NCBI GenBank assembly: GCA_045639905.1
Contig: JAZUDZ010000014.1
Location: forward strand, 1 to 39,795
Direction: 5' to 3'
DNA: 39,795 bases
From: RGIG426 sp045639905
GTDB lineage: Bacteria; Bacillota; Clostridia; Oscillospirales; Acutalibacteraceae
The stretch's first letter is position 1. Each line of letters starts with the position of its first letter. The notes under the pieces are model-generated. The model saw only the letters and a list, made by a program, of their open reading frames with translations. It did no database searches and was not told the origin of the DNA. The position numbers and the translations under genes are program-made. This document shows, piece by piece, positions 15,700 to 24,104 of this stretch.

Positions 15700-16915
15700 G
15701 ATACAAACCATCGCCGGCGGCGTTTGCGCCGCCAAAGGCTTTACGGCTTCGGGTGTCCACTGCGGCATTCGGAATAATCAAAGTAAAAACGACATTGCGC
15801 TGATTGTCAGCGAAGTCCCGGCCGCAGCCGCTGCCGTCTATACCCAAAATCTGGTAAAAGGCGCTCCGCTGCAGGTCACAAAGCAGCATTTGGAAAACGG
15901 CTGCGCACAGGCAATTGTTTGCAACAGCGGCAACGCCAATACCTGTAACGCCGACGGCATTCAGGTGGCACAGACCATGTGTGCCCTGACCGCCGAAACC
16001 CTTTCCATCGACGCAAACGATGTGGTGGTCGCATCCACCGGCGTCATCGGACAACCGCTGAACATCGACCCCATCCAAAAAGGACTTCCGATGCTCAAAA
16101 AAGCGCTCTCCAAGGACGGAAGCGACGATGCGGCCCAGGGCATTATGACCACCGACACGGTAAAAAAGGAAATTGCGGTGGAATTTGAAATTGACGGAAA
16201 GGTTTGCCGCATGGGCGGTATTGCCAAAGGTTCCGGTATGATTCATCCGAATCTGGCAACCATGCTGGTATTTATCACCTCTGACGTGGCCATTGCTCCC
16301 GCCATGCTCAAAAAAGCCCTGTCTTCCGATATACAGGAGACATTCAACATGGTCAGCGTGGACGGAGATACCTCCACCAACGATATGGTAACCATCCTGT
16401 CAAACGGCCTGGCCGGAAACACGGAAATTACCGAAGAGGGGGAAGCCTTTGACCTCTTTATGAAAGCCCTGAACACCGTTACGGTTTTCCTGTGCCGCAC
16501 CATTGCCGGCGACGGGGAAGGCGCAACCAAACTGCTGGAATGCTCGGTAACCGGTGCCAAAACCGAAAAAGATGCAAAAAACGTTGCCAAAAGCGTGGTT
16601 TGCTCCAGCCTTTTGAAGGCCGCCATGTTCGGCGCCGACGCCAACTGGGGTCGTGTCCTTTGCGCCATCGGTTACAGCGGAGCGGATGTGGACGTTCAAA
16701 AGGTGGATGTATCCTTTGAAAGCAAAGCCGGATCCATTGCGGTTTGCAAAAACGGTGCCGGCATCGCTTTTTCCGAAGAAATCGCCAAAACGGTACTGCT
16801 GGAAAAAGAAATCGAGATTCAAATCGCCCTGAATGACGGCGCGGCCGATGCCGTCGCCTGGGGCTGTGACCTGACCTATGATTACGTGAAAATCAACGGC
16901 GATTATCGTACGTAA
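15692..16915 (+). CDS. argJ: Bifunctional ornithine acetyltransferase / N-acetylglutamate synthase
   Basis: ArgJ recycles the acetyl group from N-acetylornithine to glutamate, making the cyclic arginine pathway; bifunctional forms also use acetyl-CoA. The 407-residue protein carries the self-cleavage segment HPNLATMLVF, where Thr190 is the predicted nucleophile of the beta chain. It also has the typical GGIAKGSGMI and GADANWGR motifs. Neither argA nor argE is in the window, which is consistent with a cyclic pathway driven by this enzyme. The start overlaps argC, and argBD follows after 14 bases. Confidence 0.96.
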   Translation: MSKIQTIAGGVCAAKGFTASGVHCGIRNNQSKNDIALIVSEVPAAAAAVYTQNLVKGAPLQVTKQHLENGCAQAIVCNSGNANTCNADGIQVAQTMCALTAETLSIDANDVVVASTGVIGQPLNIDPIQKGLPMLKKALSKDGSDDAAQGIMTTDTVKKEIAVEFEIDGKVCRMGGIAKGSGMIHPNLATMLVFITSDVAIAPAMLKKALSSDIQETFNMVSVDGDTSTNDMVTILSNGLAGNTEITEEGEAFDLFMKALNTVTVFLCRTIAGDGEGATKLLECSVTGAKTEKDAKNVAKSVVCSSLLKAAMFGADANWGRVLCAIGYSGADVDVQKVDVSFESKAGSIAVCKNGAGIAFSEEIAKTVLLEKEIEIQIALNDGAADAVAWGCDLTYDYVKINGDYRT

Positions 16916-16929
16916 GGGGAGAGAAAAAC

Positions 16930-18963
16930 ATGAAAAACCAATTTACAAATGCGGACAGGGCAGAGGTGCTGACCCAGGCTCTTCCGTACATTAAACTGTA
17001 TACCGGTAAGACGGTTGTCGTAAAATACGGCGGAAACGCCATGATTGACGAACAACTGAAACAACAGGTGATGGAAGATATCGTTCTTCTGCAGCTTATC
17101 GGCGTAAAAGTCGTGCTGGTGCACGGCGGCGGTCCGGAAATCAGCGATCTGATGACGAAGCTGGGCAAAGAAGTCCAGTTTGTGGACGGTCTGCGGGTTA
17201 CGGACAAAGATACCGTGGATATCGCCCAAATGGTTTTGGCCGGCAAGGTCAACAAAACGCTGGTCAACATGCTGGAAATGAAGGGCGGCAAGGCCATCGG
17301 TCTTTCCGGTATGGACGGACGGCTGATTGAGGCCACCACCAAGGACGAACGTCTCGGCTACGTGGGGGACATTACCAAAATTCACATTGAACCCATCACC
17401 GACATTTTGGAAAAAGGCTATATCCCGGTTGTGTCCACTTTGGGCTGTGACGTCGAGGGAAATGTGTATAACATCAACGGGGACACGGCAGCCGCTATGA
17501 TTGCCGGAGCCCTTGGGGCAGAGCGCCTCATCATGATGACCGACATCGTCGGCATTCTGAAAGATCCAAACGATCCCGCCTCTTTAATTCCGGAAATCAG
17601 CATTTCCGAAGCGGAAAATCTCCGCAAGGAAGGCATTATTTCCGGTGGTATGATTCCGAAAGTGGATTGCTGCATTCAGGCCCTCAAAAAAGGTGTCAAA
17701 AATGTGGTTATCATGGATGGACGCGTACCCCATTCCATTCTCATGGAGCTTTTAACGAACGAAGGTGCAGGAACAATGTTTAGTGACAAACGTGATTTAA
17801 CAATTAAAGAAAAAGACGAGAAATTCATTGCCGGAACGTATAACCGGTTCCCGGTGGTTCTGTCCCACGGCAAAGGCTCCAAGGTTTGGGACGAAAACGG
17901 CAAAGAATATATCGATATGGGTTCCGGTATCGGCGTTACCTCCTTCGGCTTTGCCGATGATTTGTGGCAAACCGCCGTATCCGACCAGGCCGGCAAACTG
18001 CAGCACACCTCCAACCTCTATTTTTCCGAGCCCTGCGCGGTTTTGGCTGAAAAACTCTGCGAAAAAACCGGCATGAGCAAGGTGTTCTTCTCCAACTCCG
18101 GTGCAGAAGCCAACGAATGCGCCATTAAGGCTGCCAGAAAGTATGCCGCCGAAAAGAAAGGGGAGGACTGCTATACCATCGTCACCCTGCAAAACAGCTT
18201 CCACGGCCGGACCTTGACCACCTTGTCCGCCACCGGACAGGAGCATTATCATGAACTGTACCAGCCGCTGACCCCGGGCTTTGAATATGTAAACGCTCAA
18301 AATATCTTTGAACTGGAAGCTCTCGGCGCCAAACACAAAATCGCTGCCATTCTCATTGAATGCATCCAGGGCGAGGGTGGTGTCAACGACCTCAAAAAGT
18401 CCTTTGTCAACGAAGTTGCCGAATACGCGGAAACCAATGACATTTTGCTCATTGCCGACGAGGTTCAGACCGGTAACGGCCGGACCGGTCAGCTCTATTC
18501 CTATATGAACTACGGCATTCACCCGGATATCGTCACCACTGCCAAAGGCTTGGCCGGCGGCCTGCCGCTGGGCGCTACGCTGCTTGGCGAAAAAGTGAAA
18601 GACATATTCGGCCACGGAGATCACGGCTCCACCTTCGGCGGAAACCCGGTCTGCTGTGCCGCAGCCATTACCATTCTTGACCGTCTGGACGATGCGCTGA
18701 TGTCGGAAGTTTCCGACAAGAGCAAGTATTTGGTGGATTCCTTAACCGGTGCCGACGGAATCGAAAGCATTTCCGGTATGGGCCTGATGCTGGGTCTCAA
18801 AACCACCAAACCCGCCGCGGAAGTCGTGGCTGCCTGCCTCGAAAACGGCGTTTTGTGCCTGACCGCAAAAGACAAAGTCAGATTGCTGCCGGCTTTGAAC
18901 ATCCCCATGGAGGATTTGAAGAAGGCCATCGCGATTATCAAAGCCGCTTGTGCCGTGGGATAA
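16930..18963 (+). CDS. argB-argD: Fused acetylglutamate kinase / acetylornithine aminotransferase
   Basis: One open frame of 677 residues joins two arginine enzymes. Residues 1 to about 284 are acetylglutamate kinase (KYGGNAM, VHGGGPEIS, SGGMIPKVD) and end with the usual ArgB terminus GAGTMF. After a linker of only a few residues (SDKRDLTIKE), residues about 290-677 form a complete class III PLP aminotransferase (ArgD): YIDMGSGIGV, NSGAEANECAIK, the ADEVQTGNGRTG aspartate region, the PLP lysine in TTAKGLAGG, and HGSTFGGNPV. The enzymes perform steps 2 and 4 of the pathway, with ArgC between. An internal ATG at 17776 could also start a separate ArgD. A GGGGAGAG site precedes the first ATG. The fusion is unusual; one extra T in the TTT at 17779-17781 would end ArgB exactly at GTMF, so sequence error should be excluded. 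Confidence 0.93.
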   Translation: MKNQFTNADRAEVLTQALPYIKLYTGKTVVVKYGGNAMIDEQLKQQVMEDIVLLQLIGVKVVLVHGGGPEISDLMTKLGKEVQFVDGLRVTDKDTVDIAQMVLAGKVNKTLVNMLEMKGGKAIGLSGMDGRLIEATTKDERLGYVGDITKIHIEPITDILEKGYIPVVSTLGCDVEGNVYNINGDTAAAMIAGALGAERLIMMTDIVGILKDPNDPASLIPEISISEAENLRKEGIISGGMIPKVDCCIQALKKGVKNVVIMDGRVPHSILMELLTNEGAGTMFSDKRDLTIKEKDEKFIAGTYNRFPVVLSHGKGSKVWDENGKEYIDMGSGIGVTSFGFADDLWQTAVSDQAGKLQHTSNLYFSEPCAVLAEKLCEKTGMSKVFFSNSGAEANECAIKAARKYAAEKKGEDCYTIVTLQNSFHGRTLTTLSATGQEHYHELYQPLTPGFEYVNAQNIFELEALGAKHKIAAILIECIQGEGGVNDLKKSFVNEVAEYAETNDILLIADEVQTGNGRTGQLYSYMNYGIHPDIVTTAKGLAGGLPLGATLLGEKVKDIFGHGDHGSTFGGNPVCCAAAITILDRLDDALMSEVSDKSKYLVDSLTGADGIESISGMGLMLGLKTTKPAAEVVAACLENGVLCLTAKDKVRLLPALNIPMEDLKKAIAIIKAACAVG

Positions 18964-18973
18964 GGAGACTCGT

Positions 18974-19966
18974 ATGAACTTAAAAGGAAAAGACTTTTTA
19001 AAGCTTCTTGATTTTACCCCTTTGGAAATCCAAGGCCTTTTGGACCTGGCCGCGGATTTAAAAGCGAAAAAGAAAGCCGGTATCCCGCACAAACTGTGCG
19101 AGGGTAAGAATGTTGCCTTGATTTTCGAAAAAACCAGTACCCGTACCCGCTGCGCCTTTGAAGTTGCCGCAACGGATCTCGGCATGCATCCGACCTACCT
19201 GGATCCGTCGGGATCGCAAATCGGCAAAAAGGAAAGTATCGCCGACACGGCTCGCGTTCTCAGCCGGATGTATGACGGAATCGAGTATCGCGGTTTCGGC
19301 CAGGAAATCGTCCAGGCTTTGGCAGACTTTTCGGACGTTCCGGTTTGGAACGGGCTGACAAACGAATTTCATCCGACACAGATTTTGGCGGATTTTCTGA
19401 CCATTTCCGAACATTTCGGCTCTCTCAAAGGCAAAAAGCTCGTTTATATGGGAGATGCGCGCTACAATATGGGCAACTCCCTGATGGTCGGCTGCGCGAA
19501 AATGGGAATGCACTTTGTCGCATGCGCGCCGAAAGCCTATTTCCCGGATCCGACGCTTGTGGCGGAGTGTCAAAAAGTAGCTGCTGAGACAGGTGCAACA
19601 CTCGAATTTAATGAAAATCCGACCGATGCCGTCAAAGATGCCGATGTCATTTATACGGACGTGTGGGTATCGATGGGAGAACCGGATGAGGTTTGGAAGC
19701 AGAGGATTGCCGACTTGTCTCCCTACCGTGTCACATCCGAGCTTCTCGCCATTGCCGGTCCTCAGTGTCGCTTTATGCACTGTTTGCCTGCTTTCCACGA
19801 TCTAAACACCACCATCGGCAAACAGATTCATGAAAAATACGGTATTTCCTGTATGGAAGTAACCGATGAAGTGTTTGAAGGCCCGCAGTCCATCGTTTTT
19901 GACGAAGCGGAAAACCGGATGCACACCATTAAGGCCGTTATGGCGGCAACACTGGCCGATATTTGA
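18974..19966 (+). CDS. argF: Ornithine carbamoyltransferase
   Basis: Transfers the carbamoyl group from carbamoyl phosphate to ornithine, giving citrulline. The 330-residue protein has the carbamoyl-phosphate loop STRTR (residues 55-59), the HPTQ motif, and the ornithine-binding HCLP loop (FMHCLPAFHD). The start is ATG 18974, behind an AAGGAG site and 11 bases after the argBD stop; the upstream in-frame ATG at 18950 lies inside argBD. The gene closes the operon, with a strong terminator downstream. argG and argH are absent here, so the later steps are encoded elsewhere. A catabolic role is less likely given the biosynthetic neighbours. Confidence 0.96.
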   Translation: MNLKGKDFLKLLDFTPLEIQGLLDLAADLKAKKKAGIPHKLCEGKNVALIFEKTSTRTRCAFEVAATDLGMHPTYLDPSGSQIGKKESIADTARVLSRMYDGIEYRGFGQEIVQALADFSDVPVWNGLTNEFHPTQILADFLTISEHFGSLKGKKLVYMGDARYNMGNSLMVGCAKMGMHFVACAPKAYFPDPTLVAECQKVAAETGATLEFNENPTDAVKDADVIYTDVWVSMGEPDEVWKQRIADLSPYRVTSELLAIAGPQCRFMHCLPAFHDLNTTIGKQIHEKYGISCMEVTDEVFEGPQSIVFDEAENRMHTIKAVMAATLADI

Positions 19967-19981
19967 TGCAATATATGTTTA

Positions 19982-20019
19982 AGGGCTGCGATAAAAAAAT
20001 CGCAGCCCTCTCATTTTTT
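19982..20019 (+). terminator. Terminator of the arginine operon
   Basis: An 11-bp stem AGGGCTGCGAT/ATCGCAGCCCT (19982-19992 with 19999-20009) is followed by CTCATTTTTTC. Confidence 0.9.
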
Positions 20020-20027
20020 CTTTCTAT

Positions 20028-20077
20028 CTCGTTTCGCAATTTTTGTTTTTTCTTGTTTTTGCGAAATGAGTTTTTTT
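20028..20077 (+). other. Second inverted repeat with pyrimidine/G-only loop and T run
   Basis: CTCGTTTCGCAA (20028-20039) and TTGCGAAATGAG (20059-20070) pair at 11 of 12 positions around a 19-base loop of mostly T, and a T7 run follows. It lies 18 bases beyond the operon terminator. It could be a back-up terminator or the end of a small RNA; nothing else supports an RNA gene. Confidence 0.4.
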
Positions 20078-20137
20078 CGCAAATTAAGTAGTTCCTATTA
20101 GCCGTGTACAGATATGACGAATTTTGCTTTTTTCTTT

Positions 20138-20166
20138 TTGCTTTTAAGCGGAAAATATTGTATACT
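20138..20166 (+). promoter_or_regulatory. Predicted promoter of the FAD oxidoreductase gene
   Basis: TTGCTT (20138-20143), a 17-nt spacer, then TATACT (20161-20166), 38 nt before the ATG. Confidence 0.55.
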
Positions 20167-20204
20167 AATTTTGTATGTGAAACTCTATTTTAGGGGGCTT
20201 TTTG

Positions 20205-21764
20205 ATGAAAAAAGTAATTGTTATCGGAGGCGGCCCGGCCGGCTTAACCGCCGCTTATGAGCTACTGGATAAATCCGATGAAATGGACGTCACGGTTTTG
20301 GAAGAATCCCACGAAATGGGTGGTATTTCCAAGACGGTTGAATATAAAGGAAACCGTATGGACATGGGCGGCCACCGCTTCTTCTCCAAGGTTCCGGAAG
20401 TCAACGAGTGGTGGGATAAGATGCTCCCGAAACAGGGTGCTCCCTCCAAGGACGATATTATGCTTTCCCGCGACGTAACGCTCAGCGAAAACGGTCCGGA
20501 TCCGGAAAAAGAAGACCGCGTTATGCTGACCCGTAACCGTGTTTCCCGTATTTTCTTCAATCAGAAGTTCTTCGATTATCCGATTTCCATGAAATTCGAA
20601 ACCATCAAGAATATGGGCTTCGGCACGACCATTGCCGCCGGCTTCTCCTATGTTTGGTACGCCATTTTCAAGAAAAAAGAAGAATCTCTCGAAGACTTTT
20701 ACATTAACCGGTTCGGCAAAAAACTCTATTCCATGTTCTTTGAGCATTACACCGCCAATCTTTGGGGCCGTCACCCCAGTGAAATCGACCCGAGCTGGGG
20801 CGCTCAGCGCGTAAAAGGTCTTTCCATCATGGCCATCCTCAAAGATATGTTCGGAAAACTCATTCCCGGAAAGAAAAACCGCAAGGTGGAAACCTCTTTG
20901 ATTGAATCCTTCCAGTATCCGAAACTGGGACCGGGCGAGCTGTGGGATGTTACAGCCGTCGAAATCGAAAAAATGGGCGGTAAAATTCTGAAAGGCTGCA
21001 AAGCCGTTGCCTTCAGACGGGATCAAAACGGTCAACTGACACATGTCATTTACGAAACGGACGGGGGAGAAACCGTTACCGCCGAAGCCGACATTGTCAT
21101 TTCGTCCATGCCTGTCAAGGATTTGGTTGCCGGTTTGCCGGACGTTCCGGAAGACAAAGCCGCCATTGCCGCAGGACTTCCGTACCGTGATTATATGACC
21201 CTGGGCGTTTTGTGTAAAAAACTCAAACTGGTTAATAAAACCAAACTCAAAACCGTCGGAAACATTGTTCCGGACAACTGGGTTTACGTTCACGACCGCA
21301 GTGTCACCATGGGGCGCTTCCAGATTTACAACAACTGGTCTCCGTATATGGTCAAAGACCTGGAAAATACGGTTTGGGTCGGTCTTGAATACTTCGTTTA
21401 CGAAGGAGATGCCTACTGGAACATGACCGAAGACGAATTTGCCGCCATGGCAAAGAAGGAAATGGTCACCATGGGCCTCATCGAACAGGAAAGCGACGTT
21501 CTCGATTACCATTTGGAGCGTGTCAAGAAAGCTTACCCGGCCTACTTTGATACCTATGACCATATGGATGAACTCGTTGAATACTTAAACACCATCGAAA
21601 ACCTGTACTGTGTCGGCCGAAACGGTCAGCACCGGTATAACAACTTAGACCACTCCATGTGCACCTCCTTTGAGTCCGTCAAGAATATTCTGAGCGGAGA
21701 AAAGGACAAGAGCAACGTGTGGAGCGTCAACACAGAGAAAGAATACCACGAAACCAAAAAGTAA
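20205..21764 (+). CDS. FAD-dependent oxidoreductase (protoporphyrinogen oxidase/UDP-galactopyranose mutase-like fold)
   Basis: A 519-residue soluble flavoprotein. The N-terminus KKVIVIGGGPAGLTAAYEL is a dinucleotide-binding fold (GxGxxG at residues 8-13), followed by GGISKTVEYKG and MDMGGHRFFSK. These resemble amine oxidase or protoporphyrinogen oxidase-like proteins often annotated only as NAD(P)/FAD-dependent oxidoreductase. The C-terminal FAD contact is plausibly YCVGRNGQHRYNNLDHS. Neighbouring a GT-C-like membrane protein, it may act on a lipid-linked sugar or polyprenyl substrate, but that is speculation. The start is ATG 20205 behind AGGGGG; the in-frame TTG just before it is less likely. 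No haem genes are nearby. Confidence 0.8.
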   Translation: MKKVIVIGGGPAGLTAAYELLDKSDEMDVTVLEESHEMGGISKTVEYKGNRMDMGGHRFFSKVPEVNEWWDKMLPKQGAPSKDDIMLSRDVTLSENGPDPEKEDRVMLTRNRVSRIFFNQKFFDYPISMKFETIKNMGFGTTIAAGFSYVWYAIFKKKEESLEDFYINRFGKKLYSMFFEHYTANLWGRHPSEIDPSWGAQRVKGLSIMAILKDMFGKLIPGKKNRKVETSLIESFQYPKLGPGELWDVTAVEIEKMGGKILKGCKAVAFRRDQNGQLTHVIYETDGGETVTAEADIVISSMPVKDLVAGLPDVPEDKAAIAAGLPYRDYMTLGVLCKKLKLVNKTKLKTVGNIVPDNWVYVHDRSVTMGRFQIYNNWSPYMVKDLENTVWVGLEYFVYEGDAYWNMTEDEFAAMAKKEMVTMGLIEQESDVLDYHLERVKKAYPAYFDTYDHMDELVEYLNTIENLYCVGRNGQHRYNNLDHSMCTSFESVKNILSGEKDKSNVWSVNTEKEYHETKK

Positions 21765-21768
21765 GCCA

Positions 21769-21800
21769 AAAGGGCCGACCGGTGATCGGTCGACCCTTCT
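21769..21800 (+). terminator. Weak hairpin after the FAD oxidoreductase gene
   Basis: AAGGGCCGACC and GGTCGACCCTT pair with one mismatch, but only a short TTCTATT follows. Termination may be partial, so the next gene could be cotranscribed. Confidence 0.5.
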
Positions 21801-21819
21801 ATTAATGAGGTGTGGATTT

Positions 21820-23436
21820 GTGAAAAAGATTCTAACGAAAAAGAATATGGATTTGTATGCCACCGCCGCATTTGGCGTGCTGGCCTTCCTGGCTTTGTTA
21901 TCCGTTTTGTATTTTATTATATTCAAATTACGATTTGTATATAATTCGGACTATGCGGACACGCTGATGTGGACCGACGCCATGGTGCAGGGCAAGGGGA
22001 TTTTCAACCGGAATTTCAGTTATGCCTGTCTGATGCCCTTTGGCGGCCAGTGGTTTTTCCTGCCCTTCTATCCGATCTTCGGCGTTTCGGTGAATACGGC
22101 CATTTGCGGCATGTCCCTGTTTGTCGTTTGCCTCGTTTGTGCCATTTTGTTTTTCTGCCGCTCGCTGAACTTTGAATGGAAATGGTCGTTTTTCTCGGTT
22201 TTTGCCGTTCTTTCCGTTTTCACGGCCAGCGAAAAACTCCGCGAAATCTATTTCGGTCATATTCTTTATTACAGTCTCGGTTCCTTCGGAATCTTAATCG
22301 GTTTGTCCCTTTTGATTCGGACCAATCGGGCCTACAACACGAAAAAGTGGTTGCCCTATGCCATCGGCAGCGTCCTTTGGATCGTTTTGTGCTCGGCAAA
22401 CGGCTTGTATCTTTTAGGTCTTTTCGCGATTCCGGCAACGCTTGCGTTGTTTTTGGACACACTGCTGTCACCCAGTCTCCGCCTCACCAAAGGTCGCGGC
22501 CTTTCACAGGTGGTTTTAGCCATTTCTTCGGTGATTGGAATTGTGCTTGGACTCGTTCTGCGTGCCGCCCTGGTAGGCGGGATGATTGCCGAATATGCCG
22601 AGGCTTTCTCTTCCTACGGCGCTTCCGGCGATATCGGAGATCATTTTCACGAACTGATTCCTTCTTATCTGACTCTGTTTACCGGCAGTTTCCCGGAACT
22701 CAATATTTCGTTTGCTTCCTTTACCGGCATCCATATTGCCCTTCGTTTGTTCCTGGCCGTTGCCCTTTTTGTATTTTCCCTGGTTCCTCTCTTCCTGTAT
22801 CGTCAATTTGAAAAAGGGGAGAGAATGCTGGTTATAACCCACTGGGTATCCGTCGGCATTGTCTTGTTCGGATTCCTCTTCGGGTATCTTTCCAACGCCA
22901 ACTGGCGCCTGTGCCCGTTGATTTTTACAAGTATTTTGGTAACGGTCGTAACCCTTCGCAAGCTTTGGAACATGCCGAAAATCGTATGCAAACGATTTGC
23001 CTTCCTGTTTGTCTTATGTTTTGTCATTATCTGCATTTTCCTGTGCGGCGTCTTATGGGCCTTCAATCTGAGCAGACCGGTTATCGATTCCGACGAGTAT
23101 GACTACGTCCGTCTGGCCGACTTCCTTAAAAACTCAGGTCTTACATACGGATATGCGGATTTTTGGGACTCCCATGTCATCACCGCTCTAACCGATAACC
23201 AGGTGAAAGTACGGCCGGTCGAAATAGAGCCCAAGTCCACCATCACCCCTCGGAATTATCAGTCGGATAATCGCTGGTACGTCGGTCAGGGACCGGATGA
23301 ATACTATTTCCTCCTGCTGACACAGGATTCCCTCCATTTGGTACAAGATTCGCTTGACGGTCATATTGTTCAGACCCGGGAGCTTGGACAGTTCGTCGTA
23401 TGTTACCTGGACGGGGATATCTTCCCGCTTCCTTAA
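21820..23436 (+). CDS. Polytopic membrane protein, GT-C glycosyltransferase-like
   Basis: A 538-residue protein with roughly ten hydrophobic helices and a soluble C-terminal part of about 130 residues. After the first helix comes an extracytoplasmic loop with acidic residues (VYNSDYADTLMWTDA). That position and pattern recall GT-C glycosyltransferases such as the family 39 mannosyl/arabinosyl transferases, which use polyprenyl-phosphate sugars. I cannot identify a precise family. The start is GTG 21820, seven bases after a GAGGTG site; the ATG at 21805 overlaps that site. It follows the FAD oxidoreductase after 55 bases and may share its transcript. Confidence 0.6.
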   Translation: MKKILTKKNMDLYATAAFGVLAFLALLSVLYFIIFKLRFVYNSDYADTLMWTDAMVQGKGIFNRNFSYACLMPFGGQWFFLPFYPIFGVSVNTAICGMSLFVVCLVCAILFFCRSLNFEWKWSFFSVFAVLSVFTASEKLREIYFGHILYYSLGSFGILIGLSLLIRTNRAYNTKKWLPYAIGSVLWIVLCSANGLYLLGLFAIPATLALFLDTLLSPSLRLTKGRGLSQVVLAISSVIGIVLGLVLRAALVGGMIAEYAEAFSSYGASGDIGDHFHELIPSYLTLFTGSFPELNISFASFTGIHIALRLFLAVALFVFSLVPLFLYRQFEKGERMLVITHWVSVGIVLFGFLFGYLSNANWRLCPLIFTSILVTVVTLRKLWNMPKIVCKRFAFLFVLCFVIICIFLCGVLWAFNLSRPVIDSDEYDYVRLADFLKNSGLTYGYADFWDSHVITALTDNQVKVRPVEIEPKSTITPRNYQSDNRWYVGQGPDEYYFLLLTQDSLHLVQDSLDGHIVQTRELGQFVVCYLDGDIFPLP

Positions 23437-23496
23437 TTACAGTTCGTATTTTCTTGTATATTCTATACTATTTGTATATTTTGTGAGGTGTTTTTT

Positions 23497-23985
23497 ATGC
23501 CGGAACTCAACGTGGTCCTGGTCGAACCGGAAATTCCGCAAAATACCGGCAACATCAGCCGCACCTGTGCCGCCACCGGTTGCCGTCTGCATCTGGTAAA
23601 GCCGCTTGGTTTTGAACTGGACGATAAAAAGATGAAACGGGCCGGTCTTGACTACTGGGATCTGCTGGATGTTTCCATTTACGAGAATCTGGACGACTTT
23701 TTCGCAAAAAATGCAGGGCCTTTTTATTTGTTCTCCACAAAGGCACCCCATATTCACTCCGAAATTTCCTATCCAGACGGCGCTTACCTGTTGTTCGGTA
23801 AGGAAACCAAAGGACTTCCGGAATCGCTGATTTTGGCCAATTTAGACCACGCTGTGCGCCTTCCCATGTTGGATGACGACGCCGCCAGGTCACTAAACCT
23901 GTCAAATTCCGTTGCCGTCGGCGTTTATGAGGTCCTTCGTCAGTGGAATTATCCCTCTTTACGACTGGGCGGAAAATTCAAGTAA
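23497..23985 (+). CDS. trmL: tRNA (cytidine(34)-2'-O)-methyltransferase
   Basis: A 162-residue SPOUT-fold methyltransferase that modifies the wobble nucleotide of certain leucine tRNAs. Typical motifs are the N-terminal LNVVLVEPEIPQNTGNISRTC, the middle YLLFGKETKGLPE and the C-terminal SLNLSNSVAVGVYEVLRQ, which form the knotted SAM site. Length and motif order match the TrmL/CspR group. The ATG at 23497 has a GAGGTG site six bases upstream. The gene converges with jag, and a terminator hairpin lies between them. Confidence 0.95.
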   Translation: MPELNVVLVEPEIPQNTGNISRTCAATGCRLHLVKPLGFELDDKKMKRAGLDYWDLLDVSIYENLDDFFAKNAGPFYLFSTKAPHIHSEISYPDGAYLLFGKETKGLPESLILANLDHAVRLPMLDDDAARSLNLSNSVAVGVYEVLRQWNYPSLRLGGKFK

Positions 23986-23994
23986 ACTTTGAAA

Positions 23995-24028
23995 AAATCC
24001 TCCGGCAGGTTTGCCGGAGGATTTTTCT
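23995..24028 (+). terminator. Terminator after trmL
   Basis: A 13-bp stem AAATCCTCCGGCA/TGCCGGAGGATTT (23995-24007 with 24012-24024) with T residues following on the plus strand. Confidence 0.88.
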
Positions 24029-24062
24029 GTTTTGTCCAATAGCAAGATTTGATGTTTTGTCC

Positions 24063-24099
24063 AAAAAAATCTCCGAAAGACCAGTGTCTTTCGGAGATT
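24063..24099 (-). terminator. Terminator of the rpmH-jag gene cluster
   Basis: A 14-bp stem (24068-24081 with 24086-24099). Reading on the minus strand, it is followed by a T7 run (24063-24069). Confidence 0.88.
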
Positions 24100-24104
24100 C
24101 TCTT

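Noticed and set aside
20262..21563. 433-codon open frame antisense to the FAD oxidoreductase
   Set aside because: The plus-strand protein has a clear FAD-binding fold and a good start site; the antisense translation has no family features.
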